A DNA stretch of 26,772 nucleotides from Collinsella sp. TF05-9AC (lineage in GTDB: Bacteria > Actinomycetota > Coriobacteriia > Coriobacteriales > Coriobacteriaceae), in the NCBI RefSeq assembly GCF_003438495.1, contig NZ_QSSH01000026.1:5615-32386 (forward strand), read 5' to 3'. Below, one piece after another: positions 1 through 7,095 of the stretch; position 1 is the stretch's first letter; each line of letters opens with the position of its first letter. The notes under the pieces are model-generated. The model was given only the letters and a program-made list of their open reading frames with translations. It had not been told where the DNA came from and ran no database searches. The translations under genes were made by a program, and so were the position numbers.

Positions 1-44
1 GCGATGTGCCGGGAGGCAACCGAATAGACATAGCCCCCGTCCCG
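1..44 (+). ncRNA. ffs: 3' end of small SRP RNA (4.5S), partial
   Basis: The opening bases contain GTGCCGGGAGGC and then GCCCCCGTCCC. This matches the layout of the 3' strand of bacterial 4.5S RNA, where GUGUGCCGGGA after the GGAAGCAGC loop is followed some 15-20 bases later by GCCCCC, which closes the terminal stem. The 5' half and the diagnostic GGAAGGAAGCAGC loop would lie just left of the window, so the call rests on one arm only. SRP RNA binds Ffh and targets nascent membrane proteins to the SRP receptor. The exact 3' end is uncertain; a small hairpin at 41-54 (CCCGG-CGAG-CCGGG) may help terminate it. Confidence 0.5.
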
Positions 45-237
45 GCGAGCCGGGCAGCCTTCGGGGATACCCCCGCTTTCGCTGGGCGCGCGGCAGCGGC
101 CGCATGCGCGTAGTCAGACTTGGGGACCCCCGCCGAAGGAGAGGATTGCGGGCCGCCGGAGCGGTATCCGCGGATATGAGACTGAGCCGAAGGCGTCGAC
201 GACATGCCGGGGGCGGACCGGGACGGGTTCAACGGCA
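45..237. other. unassigned GC-rich intergenic stretch
   Basis: No credible reading frame was found on either strand. A 67-codon frame starting at 104 has no ribosome binding site and runs through the hairpin at 238-273. The sequence is rich in short self-complementary GC runs, so it may be a structured leader or RNA. I checked it by eye against tmRNA, RNase P RNA, cobalamin riboswitch and T-box signatures and found none of them. Confidence 0.3.
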
Positions 238-273
238 GGCCCCGCCGACCGATTGCAAGCGGTCGGCGGGGCC
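238..273. terminator. 14-bp GC hairpin, probable terminator
   Basis: Perfect 14-bp inverted repeat: GGCCCCGCCGACCG at 238-251 pairs with 260-273 around an 8-base loop. The plus-strand tail (ATTGTGG) is poor in T, so it is not a textbook intrinsic terminator. It would suit the end of the plus-strand RNA at the left edge or a boundary between opposing units. Confidence 0.5.
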
Positions 274-310
274 ATTGTGGCTCTTGACAGCGGATTGGGT
301 CATATGAGCG

Positions 311-410
311 AAAACGCCCCTAGGCGAGCAAGGTGACGTGAAAGAGGAGGGAAGCGTACTTCGGTACGCGACCGACGATTGAACGTCAGATTGCCGCTTA
401 GGGGCGTTTG
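311..410. repeat. nested multi-stem element (~100 bases)
   Basis: Three nested stems share one axis. The outer stem pairs AAACGCCCCTAGGCG (312-326) with 395-409, with one mismatch that is a G-U wobble in one strand. A middle stem pairs 328-339 with 383-394 and ends in a perfect TGACGT/ACGTCA core. An inner perfect GCGTAC-TTCG-GTACGC hairpin (354-369) carries a UUCG tetraloop. Between the stems lies the unpaired purine run AAAGAGGAGGGAA. There is no reading frame. It lies behind the minus-strand GntR gene. It could be a structured RNA, a REP-like mobile element or a composite terminator. Confidence 0.55.
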
Positions 411-495
411 CAGCGTCGAGCCGTTACGCGGTTTGGTAAAACCGCGTAACCAAAGGAGCAGCGTCGACCGATCCGCCGTTCGTTAGAACGGCGGA
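410..495. repeat. two tandem hairpin modules with shared linker
   Basis: The 10-base linker GCAGCGTCGA occurs at 410-419 and 458-467. Each copy is followed by a perfect hairpin of unrelated sequence. Module A is GTTACGCGGTTT (423-434), loop GGTA, then 439-450. Module B is TCCGCCGTTC (472-481), loop GTTA, then 486-495. Module B ends 7 bases from the stop codon of the minus-strand GntR gene, so on that strand it can act as its terminator. Constant linkers with variable stems suggest duplication followed by replacement of the arms. Confidence 0.6.
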
Positions 496-502
496 ACCAA
501 CC

Positions 503-1222
503 CTACATCACCATAACGTAGCGCGATCCCACGTAGTACTGCTTACCCATCAAAACCGGCTCGTCATCGGGACCGGTAAAGCCGGCACGCAGGTTGAGCA
601 GCGAATCGTGCGGAGCAATGCCCAGCTCGGCCGCCTGCTCGGCGTTAGCTCGAACGGCCTCGACCGTACGGTAGCCAACCGAGACAATCGGCGTTCCGCC
701 AACACGCTCGACCTCGGCAAAAATCGACTTGTCCTCAAGATCGGCCGTCAACAGCTCACGGTAGGCGTCAAACGGCACAAAGATGTTCTCCTCAAAGATG
801 GGCTCGCCGTCGGCCGTACGCACGCGCTTGATATGCAGCAGCAGCGCATCCTTCTGCAGGCCAAAGAACTCCATCTCGTTTTGGCGCGCCGGCACAATCT
901 GGCGATCGACCACATGTGCACCGGCCTTCATGCCGTTGTTGGCACACAGCGCGGTAAACGTCTGCAGCGTCGAGGCGTGAAACTGGCGATTGATGTGCGG
1001 CGTGGAGACAAAGGTGCCGCGGCCCTGCTGCTTAACCAGGTAACCATCGGAGCACAGCTCCTCGACAGCGCGGCGCACCGTAATTCGGCTCACGTCGTAC
1101 TGCTCGGCTAGCTCAAGCTCGGACGGAATACGCTCCTTGGGTGCATAAACACCTTTCTCGATCGCATCCTTGATTTCGTCGTAAATCTGCTGGTAAAGCG
1201 GTGCATTTTTGGGCGTAGGCAT
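503..1222 (-). CDS. GntR-family regulator with UTRA domain (GntR-1)
   Basis: DNA-binding transcription factor of 239 residues, the normal length for the HutC/FrlR subfamily. Residues ~8-72 form the GntR winged helix (PSELELAEQYDVSRITVRRA, then the GRGTFV wing). Residues ~90-235 are a UTRA ligand-binding domain, which usually senses a phosphorylated sugar or amino-acid derivative. The ATG at 1222 has only a weak upstream purine run. A near-palindrome ACGTATATAACGT sits 38-50 bases upstream; related sites precede the PTS operon and the DMT gene, so autoregulation and control of those units is a reasonable inference. FrlR of Bacillus, which controls fructoselysine genes, belongs to this family. 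The ligand is unknown. Confidence 0.9.
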   Translation of the reverse strand: MPTPKNAPLYQQIYDEIKDAIEKGVYAPKERIPSELELAEQYDVSRITVRRAVEELCSDGYLVKQQGRGTFVSTPHINRQFHASTLQTFTALCANNGMKAGAHVVDRQIVPARQNEMEFFGLQKDALLLHIKRVRTADGEPIFEENIFVPFDAYRELLTADLEDKSIFAEVERVGGTPIVSVGYRTVEAVRANAEQAAELGIAPHDSLLNLRAGFTGPDDEPVLMGKQYYVGSRYVMVM

Positions 1223-1259
1223 ATCTAATCACTCTTATCGAAATATCGAAATAACTAAT

Positions 1260-1272
1260 ACGTATATAACGT
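1260..1272. promoter_or_regulatory. candidate GntR-1 operator, site 1
   Basis: ACGTATATAACGT lies upstream of the GntR-1 start. Its reverse complement matches the site at 8355-8367 in 11 of 13 positions, and it matches the minus-strand form of the site at 7083-7095 at 11 of 13. The surrounding AT-rich bases could hold the promoter. Function is inferred from recurrence only. Confidence 0.5.
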
Positions 1273-1314
1273 CTAGTTTCATGTTACCTCATAATGATAA
1301 AACGATACACCCTC

Positions 1315-1347
1315 CCTACCAAAAAGCGACAGCTTCATTTTGGTAGG
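1315..1347. repeat. 10-bp hairpin upstream of GntR-1
   Basis: CCTACCAAAA (1315-1324) pairs perfectly with 1338-1347 around a 13-base loop that itself contains AGC/GCT. Read on the plus strand it is followed by TTTTAT, the look of a terminator, but no plus-strand gene precedes it. Read on the minus strand it lies between the YitT terminator and the GntR-1 promoter region. Confidence 0.45.
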
Positions 1348-1365
1348 TTTTATCTGGGCAAACGA

Positions 1366-1401
1366 GAGCCTCCTGAAAGCAACGAGGCTTTCGGGAGGCT
1401 C
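1366..1401 (-). terminator. terminator of the YitT-type gene
   Basis: GAGCCTCCTGAAAG (1366-1379) pairs with 1388-1401 (one G-U), loop of 8 bases. On the minus strand it follows the YitT stop codon by about 40 bases and is trailed by CTCGTTT. Confidence 0.65.
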
Positions 1402-1442
1402 AAGCGGACAGGATTGCGCCAGGCCGGCAAAATGCCAAAACC

Positions 1443-2450
1443 CTACTTGCCGTCGTCCTGCTGCAGGCTATCCTGCTCGCTGAGGCGCGCCTGCCTGCTG
1501 GCCATGCGTGCGGGCTTGTCGGGATCGGGAACGGCCGTGGGCATGGGCTCGTCGACATGACCGCCCCACCAGCCGCCCACAAAGTTGAGCGTGTGGAACA
1601 CATTGATCACGGCGCCGGGATCAATGTCGCACACCAGCTTGATAATGTCCTGGCTCTCGTAGGTCGATACAACGGCGTGCAGCAGGTACATCTTCTCGCG
1701 GCTGTATCCGCCGACGACCTCGGCGCAGCTGATGCCATGCTGAAAATGGTCAACATAGGCGGTCATGACCTCGTCCGCCTTGCGCGTCGTGATCTGCAGC
1801 GTCACGCGATCGTAGCGACGATAGAAGCTGTCGATGGTCTTTGTCGAAATAAACTGGAACACGATGGAGTACGCCGCGTTGTCCCAGCCAAACATAAAGC
1901 CAAAGATCGCCAGGATAAAGCAATTGAAACCAAAGATAACGCCCCAGATGGTCTTGCCCGTGTGGTTGGAGACCCACAGCGCGATAAAGTCGGTGCCGCC
2001 GGTAGATGCACCGGACTTTAGCGCGATGGCAGCGCCCAGACCCGAGACCACGCCGCCAAAAATGATGAGCATAATCTTGTCACCCAAAAATGGAGCGAAG
2101 TGAAAGACGTTGAGGAACAGCGACGAGAGCACGACCTGCATCATCGAGAAGATGACAAAGCGCTTGCTAATGCCGCTCCAGCATAGGAGCGCCACGGGGA
2201 TGTTGAGCGCGAGCATACCGAGCGAGATGTCGATGTGAACGCCGCCCAGCGAGGTAACGCGATCGAGCAGGACCGCGACGCCGGTGAGACCGCTCGGAAG
2301 CAGGTCGGCGGGCTGAATGAACGCCTGGATCAGGAATGTCTGGAGAACGGCGGAAATCGTAACCGCCACGGCAGTAATGGCGCGGCGGACGATGGTAAGG
2401 CGGCCGAGCATGAGCACGCGGTTCGTGAGCTGATCGATGGCGTTCGCCAC
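1443..2450 (-). CDS. YitT-family membrane protein (DUF161 + DUF2179)
   Basis: Integral membrane protein of 335 residues. Hydrophobic segments fill residues ~20-215, with the family's typical Gly-rich loop 'LKSGASTGGTD' near residue 165. The soluble C-terminal part (~220-310) matches the DUF2179 layout, including 'TTRKADEVMTAYVDHFQHGIS'. Translation appears to start at GTG 2450, five bases after AAAGGAG. YitT proteins are widespread, and their transport or signalling role is not settled. The gene is flanked by hairpins on both sides, so it is probably its own transcription unit or loosely linked to the HAD gene upstream. The charged tail after residue ~310 looks unstructured. Confidence 0.85.
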   Translation of the reverse strand: MANAIDQLTNRVLMLGRLTIVRRAITAVAVTISAVLQTFLIQAFIQPADLLPSGLTGVAVLLDRVTSLGGVHIDISLGMLALNIPVALLCWSGISKRFVIFSMMQVVLSSLFLNVFHFAPFLGDKIMLIIFGGVVSGLGAAIALKSGASTGGTDFIALWVSNHTGKTIWGVIFGFNCFILAIFGFMFGWDNAAYSIVFQFISTKTIDSFYRRYDRVTLQITTRKADEVMTAYVDHFQHGISCAEVVGGYSREKMYLLHAVVSTYESQDIIKLVCDIDPGAVINVFHTLNFVGGWWGGHVDEPMPTAVPDPDKPARMASRQARLSEQDSLQQDDGK

Positions 2451-2507
2451 GTAGGCTCCTTTCGAAGGCAGATGTAGTTGTGGGGCATGCCCGCGATTGT
2501 AGCATGG

Positions 2508-2542
2508 ACCACCACAAAGGTGCCTGTCCCCTTTGTGGTGGT
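2508..2542. repeat. gene-end hairpin with GGGACAG core, copy a
   Basis: Perfect 13-bp stem: ACCACCACAAAGG (2508-2520) with 2530-2542. On the minus strand the top reads GGGGACAGGCACC. It lies 8 bases behind the HAD gene and probably ends its transcript. The GGGACAG core recurs at 4340-4370 and 10467-10501 with unrelated stems. Confidence 0.65.
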
Positions 2543-2549
2543 TTTGCTG

Positions 2550-3179
2550 CTAAATGGCAGGTAGGATGTCGGTCAGATTGTCGATGATAACGTCGGCGGC
2601 GGACTGATCTAGGTTGACGCCCTCGTGCGGACGCAGCGCCAGGACGTGGGCACCGGAGCGCTTGCCGGCCTCGATGCCCATGGGCGAGTCCTCGATCACC
2701 AGGCACTCAGCGGGCTCCACGCCCAGCGCCTCCATGGCGCGCTGGTAGATCTCGGGGTCGGGCTTAAACGCGCTGCACTCGTGGCCGCTGATGGTGTAGT
2801 CCAGCACGTCGGCAATGTCGGCAATCTCCACCAACTCGTCGATAAGCTCACGGTAGGACGAGCTCGCGATGGCGCACTTCACACCACGCGCGCGCAGCGC
2901 ACGCATTACCGGCGCCGTCTGCTCGTTAAGCAGTTCGGCATACGGAACGGGATGGACCGGGCTGTAGACATGCTTGTACTCTACGCGCAGGCGCTCGCGC
3001 AGCTCGACATCGTCGGGAACCAGTGCCTCCCAAATGGCCGGTTCGTTAGACCCCGAAAGATCGGGGATCTCGTCAAAGTGGAACCCCTTCTCCTCCATAA
3101 ACGCCACGCGGCGGCGGTTGTAGAACCACTCGGTATCGACCAGCACGCCGTCCATATCAAACAGCACTGCCTTGATCAT
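2550..3179 (-). CDS. HAD-superfamily phosphatase/phosphomutase-like
   Basis: Cytosolic hydrolase of ~209 residues in the beta-phosphoglucomutase-like HAD subfamily IA. Motif I is DMDGVLVDTE near the N-terminus, motif II is the Ser of 'CAIASSS', motif III is the Lys of 'AFKPDPEIY', and motif IV is 'CLVIEDSPMGIEAG'. The small cap domain lies between motifs I and II. Two ATGs sit six bases apart; AGGAG abuts the first (3185) but is well spaced for the second, so 3179 is chosen. Likely substrates are sugar phosphates, fitting the PTS context, but an intrinsic terminator separates it from the PTS-linked SIS gene, so it is not simply the last gene of that operon. Substrate unknown. Confidence 0.88.
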   Translation of the reverse strand: MIKAVLFDMDGVLVDTEWFYNRRRVAFMEEKGFHFDEIPDLSGSNEPAIWEALVPDDVELRERLRVEYKHVYSPVHPVPYAELLNEQTAPVMRALRARGVKCAIASSSYRELIDELVEIADIADVLDYTISGHECSAFKPDPEIYQRAMEALGVEPAECLVIEDSPMGIEAGKRSGAHVLALRPHEGVNLDQSAADVIIDNLTDILPAI

Positions 3180-3198
3180 ACGCATCTCCTCTCAAGAG

Positions 3199-3231
3199 CA
3201 AAAAAGGGGACGGGGCGCAAACCCCATCCCC
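3199..3231 (-). terminator. intrinsic terminator after SIS-1
   Basis: GGGGACGGGG / CCCCATCCCC stem (3206-3215 with 3222-3231, one internal mismatch) followed on the minus strand by six T residues (3200-3205). This is the clearest Rho-independent terminator in the window. It falls only about 20 bases before the HAD start codon. Confidence 0.85.
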
Positions 3232-3265
3232 TCTCAATCAACCCGTAAGGTTTACTTACTTGTGA

Positions 3266-4249
3266 TTAGTAGGAAAGCTTCCACATGTAGCGACGCATGG
3301 TCAGCGGGTGCTGACGGGCCTCGGCGATCTGGTTGCCGTACTCGCGCATAACGGCGAGGTGCAGCAGCGGGTTGAAGTAGGTGATGACGCTCGCCGGCAC
3401 GGCGTCGGCCAGACCGTAGTCCTTGGAGTCGATCAGAGCGACCTTGGCGCCCATGCGCTCAAGGAAGGTGAGGGCGCGGGCGTCCATCGGACGGGTAGCA
3501 CCATCGGACATGAAGAAGACGTAGGGCTTACCCTCGGTGGAAACCTCGAACGGGCCGTGGAAGTACTCGCCGGTGTTGTAGGCGGCGGCGTCGATCCACT
3601 GCATCTCGGTGAACAGGAAGGCGGCGTGAGAGTAGGCCATCTTCTCGGAGGCACCGGAAGCCATGAAGTAGATCATCTTGTCGTCCTTGAAGTCCTCAGC
3701 GAACTTCTTGGCAAGCTTCGTGCAGTGCTGAGCGGCGTTCTCGCACAGGTCGAAGATGTTGGTGAGGCCGGTGATCATATCCTCGTAGTGATCATAGCCC
3801 TCGGTCTGCTGAAGGATCTCGAGAGCGAGAGCGATGGCGTAGCCAGGCTTCTCGGCCTTGGCGGCATAGTTGGCGTGGAAGCCGTGGACGATGACGTGGT
3901 CGGCGTCGACGGTCAGAGCGGAGCCAGCCTTGTTGGTGAGGGAGACGACCGGGCAGTTGTGCTTCTTGGCGGTCTTGTTGGCCTCGACGGTCTCGGGCGT
4001 GGAGCCACCGAGGGAGCAGGTGATCACGAAGGTGTGCTCGTTGACCCAGGAAGGCGTGTCGTAGTTGAACTCGTTAGCGGTGAAGATCTGAACGTTCAGC
4101 TTGTCCGTGTTGTTGGCCAGGAAGTACTTGGCGGGGTACAGGTCGGACATGGAAGCACCGCAGCCGACGAAGGCGACACTGTGGATCTCGTGGTTGGACA
4201 GGACGTCAGCGACGATCTGCTTAGGGAGGTTAAGGTCGATCTCGTACAT
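3266..4249 (-). CDS. FrlB-like SIS-domain sugar-phosphate deglycase (SIS-1)
   Basis: Cytosolic enzyme of 327 residues with two SIS folds. The first (~25-125) shows 'FVGCGASMSDLYPAKYF' and the sugar-phosphate loop 'CSLGGSTPETVEA'. The second (~190-300) carries 'NTGEYFHGPFEV', aligning with 'ESGEFRHGPLEI' of E. coli FrlB, which supplies a Glu (228) and His (231). The C-terminal RRYMWKLSY also mirrors the RRYYGGLVEY end of FrlB. FrlB/GfrF enzymes split 6-phosphofructoselysine or 6-phosphoglucoselysine to glucose-6-phosphate and lysine. The frame is open upstream to 4348, but AAGGA placed nine bases ahead selects the ATG at 4249. It follows IID after a 200-base gap containing hairpins. Substrate is inferred. 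Confidence 0.8.
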   Translation of the reverse strand: MYEIDLNLPKQIVADVLSNHEIHSVAFVGCGASMSDLYPAKYFLANNTDKLNVQIFTANEFNYDTPSWVNEHTFVITCSLGGSTPETVEANKTAKKHNCPVVSLTNKAGSALTVDADHVIVHGFHANYAAKAEKPGYAIALALEILQQTEGYDHYEDMITGLTNIFDLCENAAQHCTKLAKKFAEDFKDDKMIYFMASGASEKMAYSHAAFLFTEMQWIDAAAYNTGEYFHGPFEVSTEGKPYVFFMSDGATRPMDARALTFLERMGAKVALIDSKDYGLADAVPASVITYFNPLLHLAVMREYGNQIAEARQHPLTMRRYMWKLSY

Positions 4250-4339
4250 CTGACACATTCCTTTCGATTTTTGCGGCGCCACATTGCCGGGCGCTCGCAG
4301 GGTTACCGTGGTTTGGACCGAGTCGCCGGTCCGTTGAGG

Positions 4340-4370
4340 ATGCGACAAGGGGACTGTCCCATTGTCGCAT
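4340..4370. repeat. gene-end hairpin with GGGACAG core, copy b
   Basis: ATGCGACAA (4340-4348) pairs perfectly with 4362-4370. The loop is GGGGACTGTCCCA, itself a near palindrome (minus strand TGGGACAGTCCCC). It sits between the IID stop and the SIS-1 start, inside the PTS locus. Confidence 0.65.
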
Positions 4371-4383
4371 TTTGGGGATGGAA

Positions 4384-4414
4384 GCCTGCCTGGGGTATGG
4401 GATGCCAGGCAGGC
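4384..4414 (-). terminator. hairpin after IID
   Basis: GCCTGCCTGG (4384-4393) pairs perfectly with 4405-4414, loop of 11 bases. On the minus strand it lies 35 bases past the IID stop and is followed by CTTCC rather than a T run. It may act as a partial terminator or RNA stabiliser that lowers SIS-1 expression relative to the PTS genes. Confidence 0.5.
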
Positions 4415-4448
4415 CCCCGGGGGAAAGCGGTTAGGCGCTTGGTCGCGA

Positions 4449-5282
4449 CTAGGCCAGAATGCCGGCCGCGGAGAGGGCGATGCCGCCCACGATGGCGATC
4501 ACGAGAAGCCAACCGGTGTTGACGTTCTTCTTGATGAGCCAGTACATAAGGCCGGTGAGGCCAAGGGAAATCATCTGGGGCATCATGCCGTCCAGGATGT
4601 CCTGGATAACGACGGTGCCCTCAGCGAACTGCAGCGGGGTGGTGGCGCCGATCAGCGTGGCGATCATGCCGCCCACGGACATAAGACCCACGATGCCGCA
4701 GACATACATGAGCTTCTCCATGAGGTCGCCGCCCTGAAGCTTGCTCAGGTACTCGTGGCCGCCCTGATAGCCCATCTTGGCTGCGAACCAAGTGATCAGC
4801 ACAGAGGGGACGATGGAGATGAGCATAGCCAGGATCGGGCCCATGATGGAGCCCTGCTGAGCCAGCTGAACGCCCAGGCCAAAGGCGATAACGCGGATGG
4901 TGCCCTGGAAGAAGGAGTCACCGATGCCGGAAAGCGGACCCATGAGGGAGGTCTTGACCGCGTTGATCGAATCGGGATCGAAGTTCTCGGGATCCTTGGC
5001 GTACTCCTCCTCCATGGAGGCGGAGAGGCCCAGGATGAAAGCGCTCGTCTGCGGGGTGCAGTTGTAGAACGCCATGTGACGGTGGTAAGCCTCTTTCTTA
5101 GCAGCGAGCTGCTTGGGGTCGGACTCGTCCGGATAGAGGCGATCGAGCGTGGGAACCATGCCGTAGAGGAAGCCCATGTTCATCTGACGCTCGTAGTTCC
5201 AAGAGGCCTGGATGGCCCAGGAGCGCCAGAAGAACTGGCTGACCTTCTTGTTCAGGGACACGTCCTTGGTTGCGGTTGCCAT
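4449..5282 (-). CDS. PTS mannose/sorbose-family component IID
   Basis: Membrane subunit of a mannose-class phosphotransferase permease, 277 residues, normal family length. It opens with the characteristic 'FWRSWAIQASWNYERQMNMG' region (residues ~17-36). It continues with the amphipathic 'ASMEEEY' segment and the conserved 'KTSLMGPLSGIGDSF' motif (~130). Hydrophobic helices fill the C-terminal half. The ATG at 5282 follows AAGGAGGA at good spacing; the open frame upstream overlaps IIC and has no such site. The RBS overlaps the last codons of IIC, indicating translational coupling. IID works with IIC to move the sugar, while IIAB phosphorylates it. Substrate is not readable from the sequence. 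Confidence 0.95.
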   Translation of the reverse strand: MATATKDVSLNKKVSQFFWRSWAIQASWNYERQMNMGFLYGMVPTLDRLYPDESDPKQLAAKKEAYHRHMAFYNCTPQTSAFILGLSASMEEEYAKDPENFDPDSINAVKTSLMGPLSGIGDSFFQGTIRVIAFGLGVQLAQQGSIMGPILAMLISIVPSVLITWFAAKMGYQGGHEYLSKLQGGDLMEKLMYVCGIVGLMSVGGMIATLIGATTPLQFAEGTVVIQDILDGMMPQMISLGLTGLMYWLIKKNVNTGWLLVIAIVGGIALSAAGILA

Positions 5283-5295
5283 AGTGTGTTCCTCC

Positions 5296-6090
5296 TTAGT
5301 CTTCGTCGTCTTCGAGCGGATCGTAGTCGGAATCGACACCGGCGGCTGCATGGGAACCGTTGAACTTGAAGCCCATGAAGACGACAGCCAGGCACACACC
5401 GATCAGAGCGACCGCGATGACGGACAGGTTGAGGTAAGCGGCGAGCAGGAAACCGATGAACAGGAACGGGGTCATACCCTTCTTGATCATCATGGTGAGC
5501 AGCAGAGCCAAGCCGTAGGCGGTCATGATCTTGGTCGAAACGTTAAGACCAGTGGACAGCCACTCGGGAACCATGTTGACGATGGCCTGAACCAGGTCGG
5601 TGCCAACAAAGACGGCGAGGAAGATCGGCAGGAAGTACATGACAGCATACAGACCGGAGCCGGCGCAGATGTGCATACGGTAGGCGGTCTTGAAGTTACC
5701 GTTATCGATCGCGTTATCTGCCACATGGGTGAGGGCGGCGATGATGGAACGGAACACGATGCCGAGGAGCTGACCCAGGACGGCGACCGGGATGGCGATC
5801 GTCATGGCGGTCTCGGCGGAAGCATCGGTCAGGCACGCAAAGGCAGCGGCCACGATGCCGCCCAGGACCATATCGGGCGGAACGGCGGCGCCGACCTGCA
5901 CCAGGCCCATGGACACGAGCTCGACGGCGGCACCGACGGCAAGGCCGGTGGGCACATCGCCCAGCAGCAGACCGACGAGTGTGGCGCCAACGAGGGGCTG
6001 CTCGAAGTTAAGACGACCGAGCAGGCGGGAGTCCCACATGCAGAACACGCCGACGAGGCCGACGAGCACCGCACTGATGAACGTATTCAT
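5296..6090 (-). CDS. PTS mannose/sorbose-family component IIC
   Basis: Multi-spanning membrane channel subunit, 264 residues. The N-terminus shows the family pattern 'DSRLLGRLNFEQPLV' followed by the signature stretch 'GDVPTGLAVGAAVELVSMGL' (~45-64) and 'GAAVPPDM'. Further hydrophobic helices run to ~240, and the tail is acidic (DPLEDDED). The ATG at 6090 is preceded by AAAGGAGAAGGGT. It lies 36 bases after IIAB and 13 bases before IID, all co-directional, so the three form one operon. It binds and transports the sugar together with IID. Confidence 0.95.
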   Translation of the reverse strand: MNTFISAVLVGLVGVFCMWDSRLLGRLNFEQPLVGATLVGLLLGDVPTGLAVGAAVELVSMGLVQVGAAVPPDMVLGGIVAAAFACLTDASAETAMTIAIPVAVLGQLLGIVFRSIIAALTHVADNAIDNGNFKTAYRMHICAGSGLYAVMYFLPIFLAVFVGTDLVQAIVNMVPEWLSTGLNVSTKIMTAYGLALLLTMMIKKGMTPFLFIGFLLAAYLNLSVIAVALIGVCLAVVFMGFKFNGSHAAAGVDSDYDPLEDDED

Positions 6091-6126
6091 ACCCTTCTCC
6101 TTTCAGTCAGGCAAAAGCCTGGTTGA

Positions 6127-7050
6127 TTACAGCTTGGCGTCGATGTCGACGCTCTGATACGTAGGGGTCTGCTGGACGTAGAGCTTGATGCCCATGTCGA
6201 GCAGCTGGTTGACGTCGGCCTTCTGGGTGGCGTCGAGGAAGACGGAGCTGTCCTTGCCGCCGACCTGATCGGCGCCGTCGTGGTTGGCGGTGGCGCCCAG
6301 GTTGATGGCGTCGAGCTTGTAGCCCTGGCAGAACTGCAGCATCTCGGCCGTGTTGCCAAAGACGAACATGACGCGCTCGCCGAGGGTGTTGAGCTTGTCC
6401 ATCTTGGCGAGGGCACGCTCGACGGTGAAGACGTTCAGGCGCACGCCCTGGGGCTTGGCCAGCTTAAGAGCGCCCTTCTTGATGTCATCGTTGGCGGCAG
6501 CGTTGTCGACGACGATGATGCGCTCGGCCTGAACCTTGGTGGTCCAGGTAAAGACGACCTGGCCGTGCAGCAGACGGTAGTCAAGACGTGCGAGGACGAT
6601 CTTGGCGGGACCGGAGCTGTGACGGGACGCCTTGGCCTTCTTGGCGGGAGCCGCGGCGGCCTCGACCGGTGCGTTGGGGTTGGTCAGACCGGTGCGGGCC
6701 TCGTTGATGAGGGCCGCGAGCTCGGCGCCCTTGACGGGGACGGGGCTCATAGCGAGCGTGAGCGCCAGCGGGATGTTGAAACCGCTGACAACCGTGAACT
6801 TCGTGCCGTTCTTGGAAAGCTCGACCATGTTGTTGTTGACCGAGCTGCCGAGCATATCGGTCAGCACATAGACGGTGTCGTCCGCGTTGAACGTGGCGAT
6901 CATAGCCTCAACCTTATTGGTGATGGGCTCCTTGTCGTCACGAGCAAGCGACACGACGTGGACGTTCGACACGTCGCCGAGAACCATCTCGAGCGTGTCT
7001 TTGGCGCCTGCGGCCAGGCCGCCATGAGATGCGAGAATGATCTGATTCAT
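6127..7050 (-). CDS. PTS mannose-family IIA-IIB fusion
   Basis: Cytosolic phosphoryl carrier of 307 residues. The IIA domain (~1-125) begins 'IILASHGGLA' with the HPr-phosphorylated His at 9 and 'TDMLGSSVNN' near 65-74. An Ala/Pro/Lys-rich linker (~126-148) leads to the IIB domain (~149-307), whose 'RLDYRLLHGQV' places the active His at 162. The fusion resembles ManX (IIAB) rather than the separate IIA and IIB genes of many sorbose-type systems. First gene of the operon: an ATG with AGGAGG eight bases upstream and a TATAAT at 7077-7082. A candidate GntR-1 site overlaps the region just upstream of that -10. Confidence 0.95.
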   Translation of the reverse strand: MNQIILASHGGLAAGAKDTLEMVLGDVSNVHVVSLARDDKEPITNKVEAMIATFNADDTVYVLTDMLGSSVNNNMVELSKNGTKFTVVSGFNIPLALTLAMSPVPVKGAELAALINEARTGLTNPNAPVEAAAAPAKKAKASRHSSGPAKIVLARLDYRLLHGQVVFTWTTKVQAERIIVVDNAAANDDIKKGALKLAKPQGVRLNVFTVERALAKMDKLNTLGERVMFVFGNTAEMLQFCQGYKLDAINLGATANHDGADQVGGKDSSVFLDATQKADVNQLLDMGIKLYVQQTPTYQSVDIDAKL

Positions 7051-7076
7051 CTTGCCTCCTCCTTTTCGTTATGGTC

Positions 7077-7095
7077 ATTATAACGTCTTATACGT
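7077..7095 (-). promoter_or_regulatory. PTS promoter -10 and candidate GntR-1 operator, site 2
   Basis: On the minus strand TATAAT (7077-7082) lies 27 bases ahead of the IIAB start codon. Immediately upstream is ACGTATAAGACGT (7083-7095), which agrees with the site before GntR-1 in 11 of 13 positions. A repressor bound here would block the promoter. No good -35 is seen, so a regulated or weak promoter is likely. Confidence 0.55.

Noticed and set aside
104..307. 67-codon plus-strand frame at the left edge; also tmRNA or RNase P RNA
   Set aside because: The frame is Arg-rich and runs through a strong hairpin. TTCAA at 227 is not in a T-arm that can pair, and there is no CCA end or RNase P signature.
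311..495. Possible CRISPR array
   Set aside because: There are only two copies of a 10-base linker, the intervening sequences are themselves palindromic, and no cas genes are seen.
4250..4348. N-terminal 33-residue extension of SIS-1
   Set aside because: It has no Shine-Dalgarno and overlaps the hairpin at 4340-4370. AAGGA spaced for the ATG at 4249 and the FrlB-like length favour the shorter form.
3308..4522. 404-codon plus-strand open frame opposite SIS-1
   Set aside because: It is a Gly/Val/Leu/Asp-rich shadow frame of the SIS gene. It runs across the intergenic hairpins and shows no recognisable domain.
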